Shown piece by piece: positions 18,141 to 26,434 of a DNA stretch of 64,000 bases. Every line of letters begins with the position of its first letter. Position 1 is the first letter of the stretch. The translations under genes and the position numbers were made by a program. This DNA comes from Leptolyngbya sp. Cla-17 (GTDB lineage Bacteria > Cyanobacteriota > Cyanobacteriia > Leptolyngbyales > Leptolyngbyaceae), in the NCBI RefSeq assembly GCF_016807185.1, contig NZ_JAEVYN010000001.1:372001-436000 (forward strand), written 5' to 3'. A model generated the notes under the pieces. It made no database searches, was not told where the DNA came from, and saw only the letters and a program-made list of their open reading frames with translations.

Positions 18141-20735
18141 ATGCCTCCCACCCGCCTATTTCCTGGTATTGCCTTTCGAGCAGAAACGCCAACGGTGGTA
18201 GATCTGCCTCGGATGGACATAGCAGCCTTTGTGGGCTTTGCCCAACGGGGGCCCTTAGACGTGCCAGTGGTGGTAGAGAGCTATGCCGATTTTGCCGATG
18301 TCTTTGGTGGTCTCTATCGGCTGGCCTGGGATGGGGAAACCGGGAGTTGGCAGACCGCCTGTTTAGCTCCAGCGATAAGGGCATTCTTTGCCCAGGGTGG
18401 GCGACGCTGTTGGGTGGTGCGGGTAGCCAGTCGAGAGCAGGCGATCGCCAACCAGTTTCCCTTAGCGGGTCTATTGCAAACCAACCGCAGTGACTACACT
18501 CCGGTTATCGCCAAAGCTCGTAGCGTTGGCAGTTGGTCTGACAATCTTCAAGTCAGAGTCGAACTACAGCTTGATCGAATAGCCTTTGCCGCTGCAACCA
18601 TTCAGCCCGGTGCTGCCTTTTCCCTATCCTTACCCCTGATCCGCAATCAGGAATTGCAGATTGGCGATCTGTTGCAGCTCGATTTTTCAGATCAACGCCA
18701 TCAAGCCTATGTTGTCATCGGGCAAACCGATTTCCAGGTTGATGGAGGGACTACTCAGATCAAGGGCCACGCTGCAAATACATACTGGTTTTGCACGGTT
18801 CAACAGGTCACATCTGGATTTGTGGAGACCAATCGTTCTGCACTATCCGGGCCAATATCCGCGCCCATATCAATGCCAGTTCTGGCCCAGCTCACGCCGG
18901 AGGGAGGCTGGGTTTTAACCAAAAACTTCAGTCCCTTGATTAAATTTTGGCTTTACCTGCTGTCAGAAGGTGTTTCAGTCCATGCGCTAGTTGTGTGGTT
19001 GGCGATCGCCTTTCAGCCTGATGAACCCGGCGATTGGCTTCAGCTAAATACCAGCGATGGATCGCGAATCTGGCTATTGGTAAAAGATGTAGAAGCTAGG
19101 CGCGTCAACCTTCAAGGAGCCTGGATTGAAGGATGGTCTACGACTGAATCACTCACAATTACTCGCATCCAAAGGTTGCAAATAGCGCTGAATGTGAGTG
19201 GGGAATCTGCTGCAGATTACACCCTCCAAAACTTAGCCTGTGCTGCTTCCCATCCTCGTTTTCTCGGCAATCTTCCCGATGATGATCGGTTATTTGCGGC
19301 TCACGTTGGGTTGCCTCAACCCCTACAATCGGCCTCAATCCAATCTTCAATCCAATCCCTATGGCAAGAGGTAAAGTCTCCGCGTTTTCCCCTGGCTCTG
19401 GATTTGGTTCAGGACATCACCATCATTCCCCTAGGACTAAGCGTTGAGCTACCGAGTCGGGGTGCTGTTTCCCCAGATGCCATGCCCTTAGTGCGAGACG
19501 GTTTGGTGCCCACCACAGACGATGAACAGGGGCTGAGCGGGGCGGATTGGAGTTCGTTCTGGCCAGAGATATTTCTGGATCAAACCTTACGCTTGACTGG
19601 ACAGCGATCGTTAATGGCTGAGGCAAGCGATCGCCTCTACCTCCAAGCCCAACCTCTCAGGGGAATTCATGCCCTTTTCCCCATCGAAGAAATTAGCCTG
19701 ATTGCCCTTCCCGACGCCGCCCATCGCGGTTGGCGGCTAACTCCATCGGCTGCCCCCACCCTCCCCGCTGCGTCCGTATCAGCATCCACCCCCGACCCTT
19801 CTACCATCAGCCTCTTCACCCCTTGTGTTACCCCTGCATCGGGTGAAACCAAAACTCGACCATCCTCCCCAACTGAAGCAGAAGCCACCCAATGGCAACT
19901 GCTTTTACCTCAAGAATACGAAGCAACTGGACTTCTAGACGTGCAGCAGGCTGTGGCTCGACTGGCAGCAGCGCGAGGCGATCTGGTGGCAGTCTTAGGG
20001 GTACCCAAACACTACCGCCTCCCAGAAACCTTGACCCATCAGCAACGGCTGCTAACCAGGGTGCATCGAGATGGAGACACCACCGACAGCTACATTGCTC
20101 TGTATCACCCCTGGTTGGTCAGCCGAGCCGAAACTGGGGAACTACTTCATACTCACCCCGCCGGCAGCATGGCTGGGGTAATGGCAGCTCGCAGCCTCAG
20201 CCGAGGAGCCTGGATTGCGCCAGCCAATGAGGTGCTTCAAGATGTTCTTGCCACCTTGCCTGTACTAAATTTGGGGGATGAGCAGACACTTTACGGATCT
20301 GGCATTAACCCGATTCGGCAAACAGCACGGGGCTTTGTGGCTTGGGGGAGCTATACCCAAAGCCTTGACCCGGATTTAGAAAATTTGCATATCCGACGGC
20401 TGCTGATTTTGCTGCGGCGACTGGCTCTAAGGGAAGGACAGACCTATGTGTTTGCTCCTCATAGCGCTGCTTTTCGCCGCCGGATTCAGCAGCAGTTTGA
20501 ACAGGTTTTGGCTCGCTTGTTCGATCGGGGAGCCTTTGCCGGACGGGTGCCTACCGAAGCCTACCAGGTAGGAATTGACGGCATCCTCAACCGCCAAAAC
20601 ACAATCGAGCAGGGGCAGTTGATTGTAGAACTACGGGTCGCTCCCTCCCAGCCTATGACGTTTATCACCGTGCGGCTGGTGCAAATAGAAAGTAATGTAC
20701 TGACGGTGCAGGAGGTACGCCCCAATGGTCGCTAG
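18141..20735 (+). CDS. second sheath-like protein
   Basis: An 864-residue sheath homologue. The N-terminus FPGIAFRAETPTVVDLPRMDIAAFVGFAQRGP and ESYADFADVFGG corresponds to the sheath N-terminal domain, and the C-terminal 250 residues (YIALYHPWLV...GSMAGVMAARSLSRGAWIAPANEVLQDV...GFVAWGSYTQSLDPDLENLHIRRLLI) to the sheath core. The long middle portion is beta-rich and shares no visible sequence with the insert of the first sheath. Afp/Pvc systems carry several sheath paralogues, where minor copies sit near the baseplate; that role is likely here. AGGAG precedes the ATG. Confidence 0.85.
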   Translation: MPPTRLFPGIAFRAETPTVVDLPRMDIAAFVGFAQRGPLDVPVVVESYADFADVFGGLYRLAWDGETGSWQTACLAPAIRAFFAQGGRRCWVVRVASREQAIANQFPLAGLLQTNRSDYTPVIAKARSVGSWSDNLQVRVELQLDRIAFAAATIQPGAAFSLSLPLIRNQELQIGDLLQLDFSDQRHQAYVVIGQTDFQVDGGTTQIKGHAANTYWFCTVQQVTSGFVETNRSALSGPISAPISMPVLAQLTPEGGWVLTKNFSPLIKFWLYLLSEGVSVHALVVWLAIAFQPDEPGDWLQLNTSDGSRIWLLVKDVEARRVNLQGAWIEGWSTTESLTITRIQRLQIALNVSGESAADYTLQNLACAASHPRFLGNLPDDDRLFAAHVGLPQPLQSASIQSSIQSLWQEVKSPRFPLALDLVQDITIIPLGLSVELPSRGAVSPDAMPLVRDGLVPTTDDEQGLSGADWSSFWPEIFLDQTLRLTGQRSLMAEASDRLYLQAQPLRGIHALFPIEEISLIALPDAAHRGWRLTPSAAPTLPAASVSASTPDPSTISLFTPCVTPASGETKTRPSSPTEAEATQWQLLLPQEYEATGLLDVQQAVARLAAARGDLVAVLGVPKHYRLPETLTHQQRLLTRVHRDGDTTDSYIALYHPWLVSRAETGELLHTHPAGSMAGVMAARSLSRGAWIAPANEVLQDVLATLPVLNLGDEQTLYGSGINPIRQTARGFVAWGSYTQSLDPDLENLHIRRLLILLRRLALREGQTYVFAPHSAAFRRRIQQQFEQVLARLFDRGAFAGRVPTEAYQVGIDGILNRQNTIEQGQLIVELRVAPSQPMTFITVRLVQIESNVLTVQEVRPNGR

Positions 20736-21249
20736 TCGCATCTTTACCACGTTCAATTTTCTGGTAGAAATCAGTGTCCCTGGGGTTTCTACCCAGATCT
20801 GCAAGGCCGAGTTTGCAGAATGCGATGGGCTAGAACTGTCGATGGAACCTAAGACCTTTCACCAGGGTGGCCTGAATACGGAACAGGTGCATCTGGCAGG
20901 GCCGATTTCTTACGGGCAGCTCACCCTCAAGCGGGGCATGAGTAAAGATTTTGGTCTATGGCGCTGGTTTACCGAGGTGATGAAGACAAAGCAGCGGGGA
21001 TTGCGAGGTCAAGCAACCATCGTCATGCTGGATGGTGCTCAGCAAAAGCAAATTACCTTCAAACTTAAGGACTGTCTGCCCATCAAATTACGGGTACCAG
21101 CTTTGAATGCCAAGGAGGGAGGAATTGCGATCGAAGAGTTGCAGCTTGTGTATGCCGCTATGGAGGTGGACTTTGACAGTTCTCAACTGGGGCTGAACGT
21201 TCAGGCCAGCGTTGGGGTGAGTGCCCAAGCCAGCATCGGATTGTCGTAG
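20725..21249 (+). CDS. cis5: second tube protein (T4 gp19-like, baseplate-proximal)
   Basis: A 174-residue tube paralogue that overlaps the second sheath gene by 11 bases, with GGAGG inside that gene. Family features are FLVEISVPGVSTQICKAEFAECDGLELSMEPKTF, LKRGMSKDFGLWRWFTEVM and QITFKLKDCLPIKLRVPALN. It differs clearly from the first tube protein and has a serine/alanine-rich tail. In Afp/Pvc the Afp5/Pvc5-type paralogue joins tube to baseplate; the order here (before the LysM adaptor) supports the same job. Confidence 0.85.
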   Translation: MVASRIFTTFNFLVEISVPGVSTQICKAEFAECDGLELSMEPKTFHQGGLNTEQVHLAGPISYGQLTLKRGMSKDFGLWRWFTEVMKTKQRGLRGQATIVMLDGAQQKQITFKLKDCLPIKLRVPALNAKEGGIAIEELQLVYAAMEVDFDSSQLGLNVQASVGVSAQASIGLS

Positions 21250-21264
21250 GGGGAAGGAAAAGCC

Positions 21265-21981
21265 ATGACGTTAGAAAAAGCCAAACTAATTGAAATTGAG
21301 TGGCCCGATGGCCAAAACGAAGCCATGCCCAAGAAGGGCACCAAGCCTGTAGCAGTACAGTTCAACCCAGCGTCTCTGAAGGTGGCCTATGCCAATCAGG
21401 TGCAGACCAACGACCAAAGCACCAGTTCCGCCATGCAGTACGTCGGTAAAGGCGATTCAAAACTAGCAGTAGAGCTGATTTTTGACGTGTCCGGAGCCGC
21501 AGCCACTGACGTTAAAGATGTGCGCCGCATGACCCAGCAGGTAGCTTACTTTATGAGTACCACCGAAGACACCTCCGGAGAAGCACCCAAGTATACGGTG
21601 CCAGGACTGCGGTTTCAGTGGGGCAGCTTTTTCTTCGACGGCATTCTGGTGTCTATGGATGAAACCTTAGACCTGTGGTCTGAAGACGGCAACCCCCTGC
21701 GAGCCACCGTATCGATGAATTTGAGCCAACCCGGCATTCAGTTCAAATTCAGCGTTAACGCCAAAGCCACCCCGCCCCCCCAGGGAGCTACCCCATCCGG
21801 CACCCAGCCCCTAACGGCTGCTGTGCAGGGGGGCACTGTTCAGGGTATGGTCGCGAGTGCTGGTATCCAGGCTGACTGGAAAGCGGTGGCATCTCTCAAT
21901 GGCATTGAGAACCCCCGTAACCTCACCCCTGGAACCCTGGTGAACCTAAATCTGGGGACAAAAGTCAGCCTTAGTGGTTAA
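21265..21981 (+). CDS. cis7: LysM-type baseplate adaptor (Pvc7-like)
   Basis: A 238-residue protein matching the Pvc7/Afp7 adaptor that links tube start to the hub. The N-terminal part contains the segment KPVAVQFNPASLKVAYANQV typical of the family, followed by SKLAVELIFDVSGA and FQWGSFFFDGILVSMDETLDLWSEDGNPLRATVSMNL. The last 60 residues (GTVQGMVASAGIQADWKAVASLNGIENPRNLTPGTLVNL) form a LysM-like unit; here it most likely serves protein contacts rather than cell-wall binding. GGGGGAAGGA precedes the ATG. Confidence 0.88.
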   Translation: MTLEKAKLIEIEWPDGQNEAMPKKGTKPVAVQFNPASLKVAYANQVQTNDQSTSSAMQYVGKGDSKLAVELIFDVSGAAATDVKDVRRMTQQVAYFMSTTEDTSGEAPKYTVPGLRFQWGSFFFDGILVSMDETLDLWSEDGNPLRATVSMNLSQPGIQFKFSVNAKATPPPQGATPSGTQPLTAAVQGGTVQGMVASAGIQADWKAVASLNGIENPRNLTPGTLVNLNLGTKVSLSG

Positions 21982-22102
21982 ACCAACGCCCGCATCTGAG
22001 CCAAAAGTGGCTGCCATGACCAACGATCCTTTACTCCCTCACCTCTAAATCCCCTCACCCCCAAACTCGAACCCTTCAACCCTCCAAACCCCCAAACCCG
22101 CT

Positions 22103-22270
22103 ATGCCCATCATCATCAACGAAATCGAAGTCATCGCTCCGCCTCCTAGTCGAGCAGAGAGCCGCAACACCGAATCCGTCAACCTGTCCCCTGCTGGGCC
22201 AACCCCCCGCGATATTTACTGGGTAACCCGCAAATTGATGGAACGCCAACTGCGATCGCAATCCCGCTAG
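22103..22270 (+). CDS. small DUF5908-like injection-system protein
   Basis: A 55-residue reading frame. It begins MPIIINEIEVIA, the short hydrophobic strand with alternating isoleucines that marks DUF5908 proteins (Afp6/Pvc6-type), and ends in a basic helix YWVTRKLMERQLRSQSR. Its place between adaptor and hub genes is where such a small protein is usually found. No strong ribosome site is visible, but the gap of 316 bases between its neighbours would otherwise be unexplained in so tight an operon. Confidence 0.7.
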   Translation: MPIIINEIEVIAPPPSRAESRNTESVNLSPAGPTPRDIYWVTRKLMERQLRSQSR

Positions 22271-22297
22271 CCCCTTTACCCCTACGATGAACCCCCC

Positions 22298-23392
22298 ATG
22301 ATCGAACTTGGAGTCCCCCCTGGAATTGTTGCTGCCGAAGCCGCCCTGAGCATTGAGGGTGAGGCTCAGCCGCGTCTTGCTGCCGCCTTATTGGCACTGA
22401 CAGTAGCGGAAACCACGGAGGGGCTGTACCGTTGCGAGGCTCGCTTTGGCAATTGGGGCGATCGCGGCAATGGGCCAGACTATCTGTATTTCGACCGGGA
22501 TGTGCTGGACTTTGGCAAAGAAATCGCCGTTACCTTGGGGGATGGGGAGGCCGAGGCAGAGGTGTTTAAGGGGCGGATCAGCGCGATTGAAGGCCAGTTT
22601 TTAGCTGGGGAGCCGCCCCAGATTGTAGTGCTGGCTGAGGATGCGGCGCAGTCTCTGCGCCAAACTCGCCGCACCCGTACTTTTGAAGATGTGTCTGACC
22701 AAGAGGTCTTCGAGCAACTCGCCAATGACCATAGTTTGCAGCCTGAGATTGATCTGGACTCCATCACTTACTCGGTGATTGCCCAACTCAACCAGAGTGA
22801 TCTGGCTTTTCTACGGGAGCGGGCAAGGCGCTTGGCGGCAGAAATTTGGATTGAGGGTAGCACCCTGCATGTGCAAGGGCGCAGCGATCGCCAGCAAAAC
22901 GGAGATCAGCTTACCTTAGTGTTCAACCGGGGGCTGCTGGAGTTTAGCGTGATTGCCGATACGGCCAATCAGTACACCCAAGTTGTGGTCAGCGGCTGGA
23001 ATGTTCAGGCCAAAGAACGGATCGACCATAACGCCACCGACCGCGTGCTGGGTAGTGAACTGGCAGGAGCCACCAGTGCCGCCAGCATTGTCAGTAACGC
23101 CTTTGGCGATCGCGTAGATCGCATTGCCCAGCAAATGCCCCTGACCAGCGAAGAGACCCAGGCGATCGCCGAGTCCAGCTTTCGTGCCCAGGCTCGCCGC
23201 TTTGTGGTGGGTACGGGCAAAGCCAGAGGCGATGCCCGCATTCGGGTGGGGCTGGCGATCGCCCTGGAAGGACTCGGCTCTCTGTTTAGTGGCACCTACT
23301 ACGTCAGCGAAGTGCAGCATTGCTTTAGCCGCCGCCCAGGGGGTGGCTACACCACTGAGTTTGTGGTGGAACGTCCCAGTCTTGGTTCTTAG
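22298..23392 (+). CDS. cis8: baseplate hub protein (gpD/VgrG N-terminal type)
   Basis: A 364-residue hub protein, equivalent to phage gpD or the N-terminal part of VgrG/Pvc8, forming the trimeric hub from which the spike extends. Visible features are RFGNWGDRGNGPDYLYFDRDVLDFGKEIAV, FKGRISAIEGQF, RTRTFEDVSDQEVFEQLANDHSL and LNQSDLAFLRERARRLAAEIWIEGSTLHV, all typical of phage late control D proteins. In Pvc8 hub and spike are fused; here the spike is a separate downstream gene seven to ten bases away, so the function is split between two chains. Confidence 0.9.
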   Translation: MIELGVPPGIVAAEAALSIEGEAQPRLAAALLALTVAETTEGLYRCEARFGNWGDRGNGPDYLYFDRDVLDFGKEIAVTLGDGEAEAEVFKGRISAIEGQFLAGEPPQIVVLAEDAAQSLRQTRRTRTFEDVSDQEVFEQLANDHSLQPEIDLDSITYSVIAQLNQSDLAFLRERARRLAAEIWIEGSTLHVQGRSDRQQNGDQLTLVFNRGLLEFSVIADTANQYTQVVVSGWNVQAKERIDHNATDRVLGSELAGATSAASIVSNAFGDRVDRIAQQMPLTSEETQAIAESSFRAQARRFVVGTGKARGDARIRVGLAIALEGLGSLFSGTYYVSEVQHCFSRRPGGGYTTEFVVERPSLGS

Positions 23393-23401
23393 GAGAGTGT
23401 G

Positions 23402-24112
23402 ATGATAACTAGCCCTACTAGCCCCGGTTTTTTACCCACCCTGCCGATTAGCGGTGAGGGCGGTTCCTATTTCGGGGTCTACGTTGGCCTCGTCACCGAT
23501 GTGCAAGATCCCAACGGACAAGGTCGGGTACGGGTGCGCCTACCGTGGACTACCGACCCCGATGGCGACCCCTTCGAGATTTGGGCGCGGGTGGCAACAC
23601 TGATGGCTGGGAGCGATCGCGGCACCTGGTTCATTCCCGAACCCGACGACGAGGTGATCCTTGCCTTTGAGGGTGGCTGTCCCTGGTCTCCCATTGTGGT
23701 CGGAGCCGTATGGAATGGGGTGGACAATCCGCCAGAGTCGATGGATCGCAACAATAATATTCGCTCGATCACCTCCCGCAGTGGCATTAAGGTCACCTTC
23801 GACGACTCCGATGGGGCAGTTCAGTTAAAGGTCGAAACCCCAGGTGGTCAAACCATTACCTGCCAAGACACGCCCGCCAGCATTGAGCTAAGTGATGCCA
23901 ACGGCAACCAAGTCACCCTGGATAGCAGCGGGATTACCCTTACCACCAGCACGAACGTCACGATCAACGCCACAACGCTGAAAGTCTCCGCCAGTATGGT
24001 CACCGTCGATGCTGGGATGAGCAAATTCAGTGGCGTGGTGCAGTGCGACACTAACATCACCAACACCACCGTCAGTACCACCTATACCCCAGGAGCCGGA
24101 AACATATGGTAG
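23402..24112 (+). CDS. spike protein (gp5/VgrG OB-fold and beta-prism)
   Basis: A 236-residue spike. After a short proline-rich start comes an OB-fold domain with GLVTDVQDPNGQGRVRVRLPW and GTWFIPEPDDEVILAFEGG, the signature of gp5/VgrG/gpV spikes. The C-terminal half has the repeated valine/threonine pattern (VETPGGQTITCQDTPASIELSDANGNQVTLDSSGITL) of an intertwined triple beta-prism needle. The ATG at 23402 is placed well after AGGAG; a GTG at 23399 is also in frame. No PAAR tip is fused to it. It overlaps the next gene by seven bases. Confidence 0.9.
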   Translation: MITSPTSPGFLPTLPISGEGGSYFGVYVGLVTDVQDPNGQGRVRVRLPWTTDPDGDPFEIWARVATLMAGSDRGTWFIPEPDDEVILAFEGGCPWSPIVVGAVWNGVDNPPESMDRNNNIRSITSRSGIKVTFDDSDGAVQLKVETPGGQTITCQDTPASIELSDANGNQVTLDSSGITLTTSTNVTINATTLKVSASMVTVDAGMSKFSGVVQCDTNITNTTVSTTYTPGAGNIW

Positions 24113-26025
24113 TTGCCCCTCGTGTTCTGCGACAAACCTTTCCGGGTGACCATCCGGTGCAGTGGAGAACCGCATCCCCTCTGTGGGCGGTTCTCCAACC
24201 CCGCACAGATAACCCTGTCTTTGCCCAACCCGCGATGTTGCGCTTTACGACCGACACCTTCATGGAAGACTTCCTGACTGTGGCAACAGAAACCCCAACC
24301 CGCCTTTGGGAATGGCAGGTACAGAAGGAAACCTGGCGCAAACCTGCCCCTATCCCCTCCTTGCGGTTGGCTCCTGGGCAAACGCCCTCCACCCCACCCA
24401 CCCAAATGTTGGACGATCCAGCCCTCCAGAACGAACCGCTGAAGCTCTATCAGCCTGCCCATCAGCGCTATTACCTGGTGGCGGCTAACTTGGTTTGCCG
24501 CATTCCGGGACTGCCCGATAAGACTCTGAAAACCACCCAGCGGGAAACCGTGTCATTCGTGGTGCGACGGCTGCTGACGGTCAACAAGGTGCTGCAAGAA
24601 CACGCTTTTGTGAATGGCTTCTGGCAGCCTGTTGAGCCAGCTTTGCTTCAGTCCTTAAAGGCGGGAGAGCAAACCTTTCCCATGTTCCCGGTCACTTACA
24701 CCCAGAGGGCAGATGGCTATGCTCGCCGCATGTTCTCCGGGTTAATTCCGGTATCGAATCGGGAAGCATTCTTAAATGCGGGGCTTCAGTCCAAGGCAAC
24801 TGGAGATAGCGTCGTTGAGACGGAGGGCGATCGCCGCGATCGTCTCCTCACCTTGCTTCAGGTCGATGTTGTTGCCCCCTGGCGAAATATCAATCAAAGC
24901 CGCATTCAAGAAGACCGTACCCTGGTGGAGAGTTGGAGCAAGCTGGAGGCAGGCCGTCGCAATGAACTCTTGGCTAGTGTCCACCTTGCCCAAGATAAGT
25001 TACAATCCGTCTCCTGGTATGTCCTACTCGATCTGGCCTACTATCTGCGCGACTATTTACCCGCTGTCTGGAATCGGCTTGAGATCAGCCCCGATACCCC
25101 AGTCCCGACGGGAACGCCTGGTAAAGCCTTGCTCGACACCTTGCAGTCCACCACCTTCAAACTCGAAACCAGTGAAAATTTCAATACTTTCATGGTGCTC
25201 CAAAACAAGTTCAGTGGAGTGAGTGACCCCACTGGGAGAACGAGTCTTGCCAAAGCCCTGAAGGATGTTTACGCCGCCCGAGTGCATCTCGAAAATGCCA
25301 CGGCACCTTACAGCTACCAATCGCCTGCTGGCTGGCCCGCATCCCAGTTTCTCCTCTGTGGAAATGGGGTCAACAGCCTGGTGAATGGAGGGGATCTCGA
25401 CCTTCTAGTCTTTGTCCAGCGCATTCGGGACGCACTCACCGCGCTCCCCCCTGATGCCAACCAACGGTTACCGCTGGTGCCGACCGCCCCTACCCTGATC
25501 AAGAGCCAGAATGAAGCCAATTATGACAATGATTTATTTCTGATTCGCTGTGTGTATGAACGACCCAACTGCCCGCCCTCGGTTCATCCCACGGTGGTGA
25601 GTGAGCCGACTCAACGCTTCCAGATGGCCTCCTACTTTGACCCCGATGCCCCGGCTCGTCCGATTCGGATTCCCATGCCCATCGACACCAGCCCAGCGGG
25701 ATTACGCAAATTCGCCAAAAACACCATGTTCGTCATGTCTGACTCCCTGGCCTGCCAGGTGGAAAAGGCACGGGATCTCACCTTTGGGGATTTAGTTCTG
25801 TCGGTATTGCCCTGGCCGTTCCACAAGGATTTCAGCGCCAGTGCCGGGGGCTGCCCCTCAGGCACTTTAAGTTTTGGTAAAATCTGCACCTTCTCGATTC
25901 CGATCATCACTATCTGTGCCCTGATCCTGCTCATCATCATTGTTTCGCTGCTGGATCTCATCTTTAAGTGGGTGCCTTTTCTGATTTTCTGTCTACCCCT
26001 ACCAGGCTTGAAAGCCAAGAAGTAA
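24106..26025 (+). CDS. uncharacterised injection-system protein with C-terminal membrane segments
   Basis: A 639-residue protein of unknown family, translationally coupled to the spike gene. The long N-terminal region is soluble and mixed in structure. The last 50 residues hold a glycine/cysteine turn (SASAGGCPSGTLSFGKICTF) followed by two strongly hydrophobic stretches, IITICALILLIIIVSLLDLIF and WVPFLIFCLPLP, and a basic end. This is the only clear membrane anchor in the CIS operon and it sits among baseplate genes, so it is a candidate for attaching the machine to a membrane. A thylakoid-anchored CIS is known from cyanobacteria; whether this protein does that is inference. Confidence 0.7.
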   Translation: MVVAPRVLRQTFPGDHPVQWRTASPLWAVLQPRTDNPVFAQPAMLRFTTDTFMEDFLTVATETPTRLWEWQVQKETWRKPAPIPSLRLAPGQTPSTPPTQMLDDPALQNEPLKLYQPAHQRYYLVAANLVCRIPGLPDKTLKTTQRETVSFVVRRLLTVNKVLQEHAFVNGFWQPVEPALLQSLKAGEQTFPMFPVTYTQRADGYARRMFSGLIPVSNREAFLNAGLQSKATGDSVVETEGDRRDRLLTLLQVDVVAPWRNINQSRIQEDRTLVESWSKLEAGRRNELLASVHLAQDKLQSVSWYVLLDLAYYLRDYLPAVWNRLEISPDTPVPTGTPGKALLDTLQSTTFKLETSENFNTFMVLQNKFSGVSDPTGRTSLAKALKDVYAARVHLENATAPYSYQSPAGWPASQFLLCGNGVNSLVNGGDLDLLVFVQRIRDALTALPPDANQRLPLVPTAPTLIKSQNEANYDNDLFLIRCVYERPNCPPSVHPTVVSEPTQRFQMASYFDPDAPARPIRIPMPIDTSPAGLRKFAKNTMFVMSDSLACQVEKARDLTFGDLVLSVLPWPFHKDFSASAGGCPSGTLSFGKICTFSIPIITICALILLIIIVSLLDLIFKWVPFLIFCLPLPGLKAKK

Positions 26026-26029
26026 ACCT

Positions 26030-26422
26030 ATGGATGCTGGAAAACTCTTTGGTCGCAGTGTTGCCTTTCCTCCCCGGATCGAGGCGGATGGCCGCATGGC
26101 TTGGTCGTCGGGACCGCAGAATATCCGTGAGTCGATTCAAATCATCCTCCAAACCGAAGTGGGGGAGCGGCTGATGCTGCAATCCTTTGGGGCTGGGCTG
26201 GGGCGGTTTTTGTTTGAGCCAAACACCACCGCCAACCGCAGCCTAATTCAAGAGCGGGTGGAAACCGCCCTGCGCTTGTGGGAACCCCGCATTCGCCTGC
26301 GCCAGGTGCTGGTAGAGGAAGATCCCCGCGATCCGCAGCAAGTGATTCTCACCCTTGATTATGGGCTGTTGGCCACTGGCGCTGGCGAACGACTGGCTTT
26401 AACCGTGAACCTGGGAAGTTAG
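26030..26422 (+). CDS. cis9: gp25-like baseplate wedge protein
   Basis: A 130-residue GPW/gp25 family protein. Typical segments are SVAFPPRIEADGRMAWSSGPQNIRESIQIILQTEVGERLMLQSFGAGL, which contains the EhR-like lysozyme-related motif region of gp25, and ALRLWEPRIRLRQVLVEED. gp25 nucleates sheath assembly on the baseplate wedge. The gene starts five bases after the membrane-protein gene and ends 12 bases before the gpJ-type gene, as in most such systems. Confidence 0.93.
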   Translation: MDAGKLFGRSVAFPPRIEADGRMAWSSGPQNIRESIQIILQTEVGERLMLQSFGAGLGRFLFEPNTTANRSLIQERVETALRLWEPRIRLRQVLVEEDPRDPQQVILTLDYGLLATGAGERLALTVNLGS

Positions 26423-26434
26423 AGGAAGAACCCC

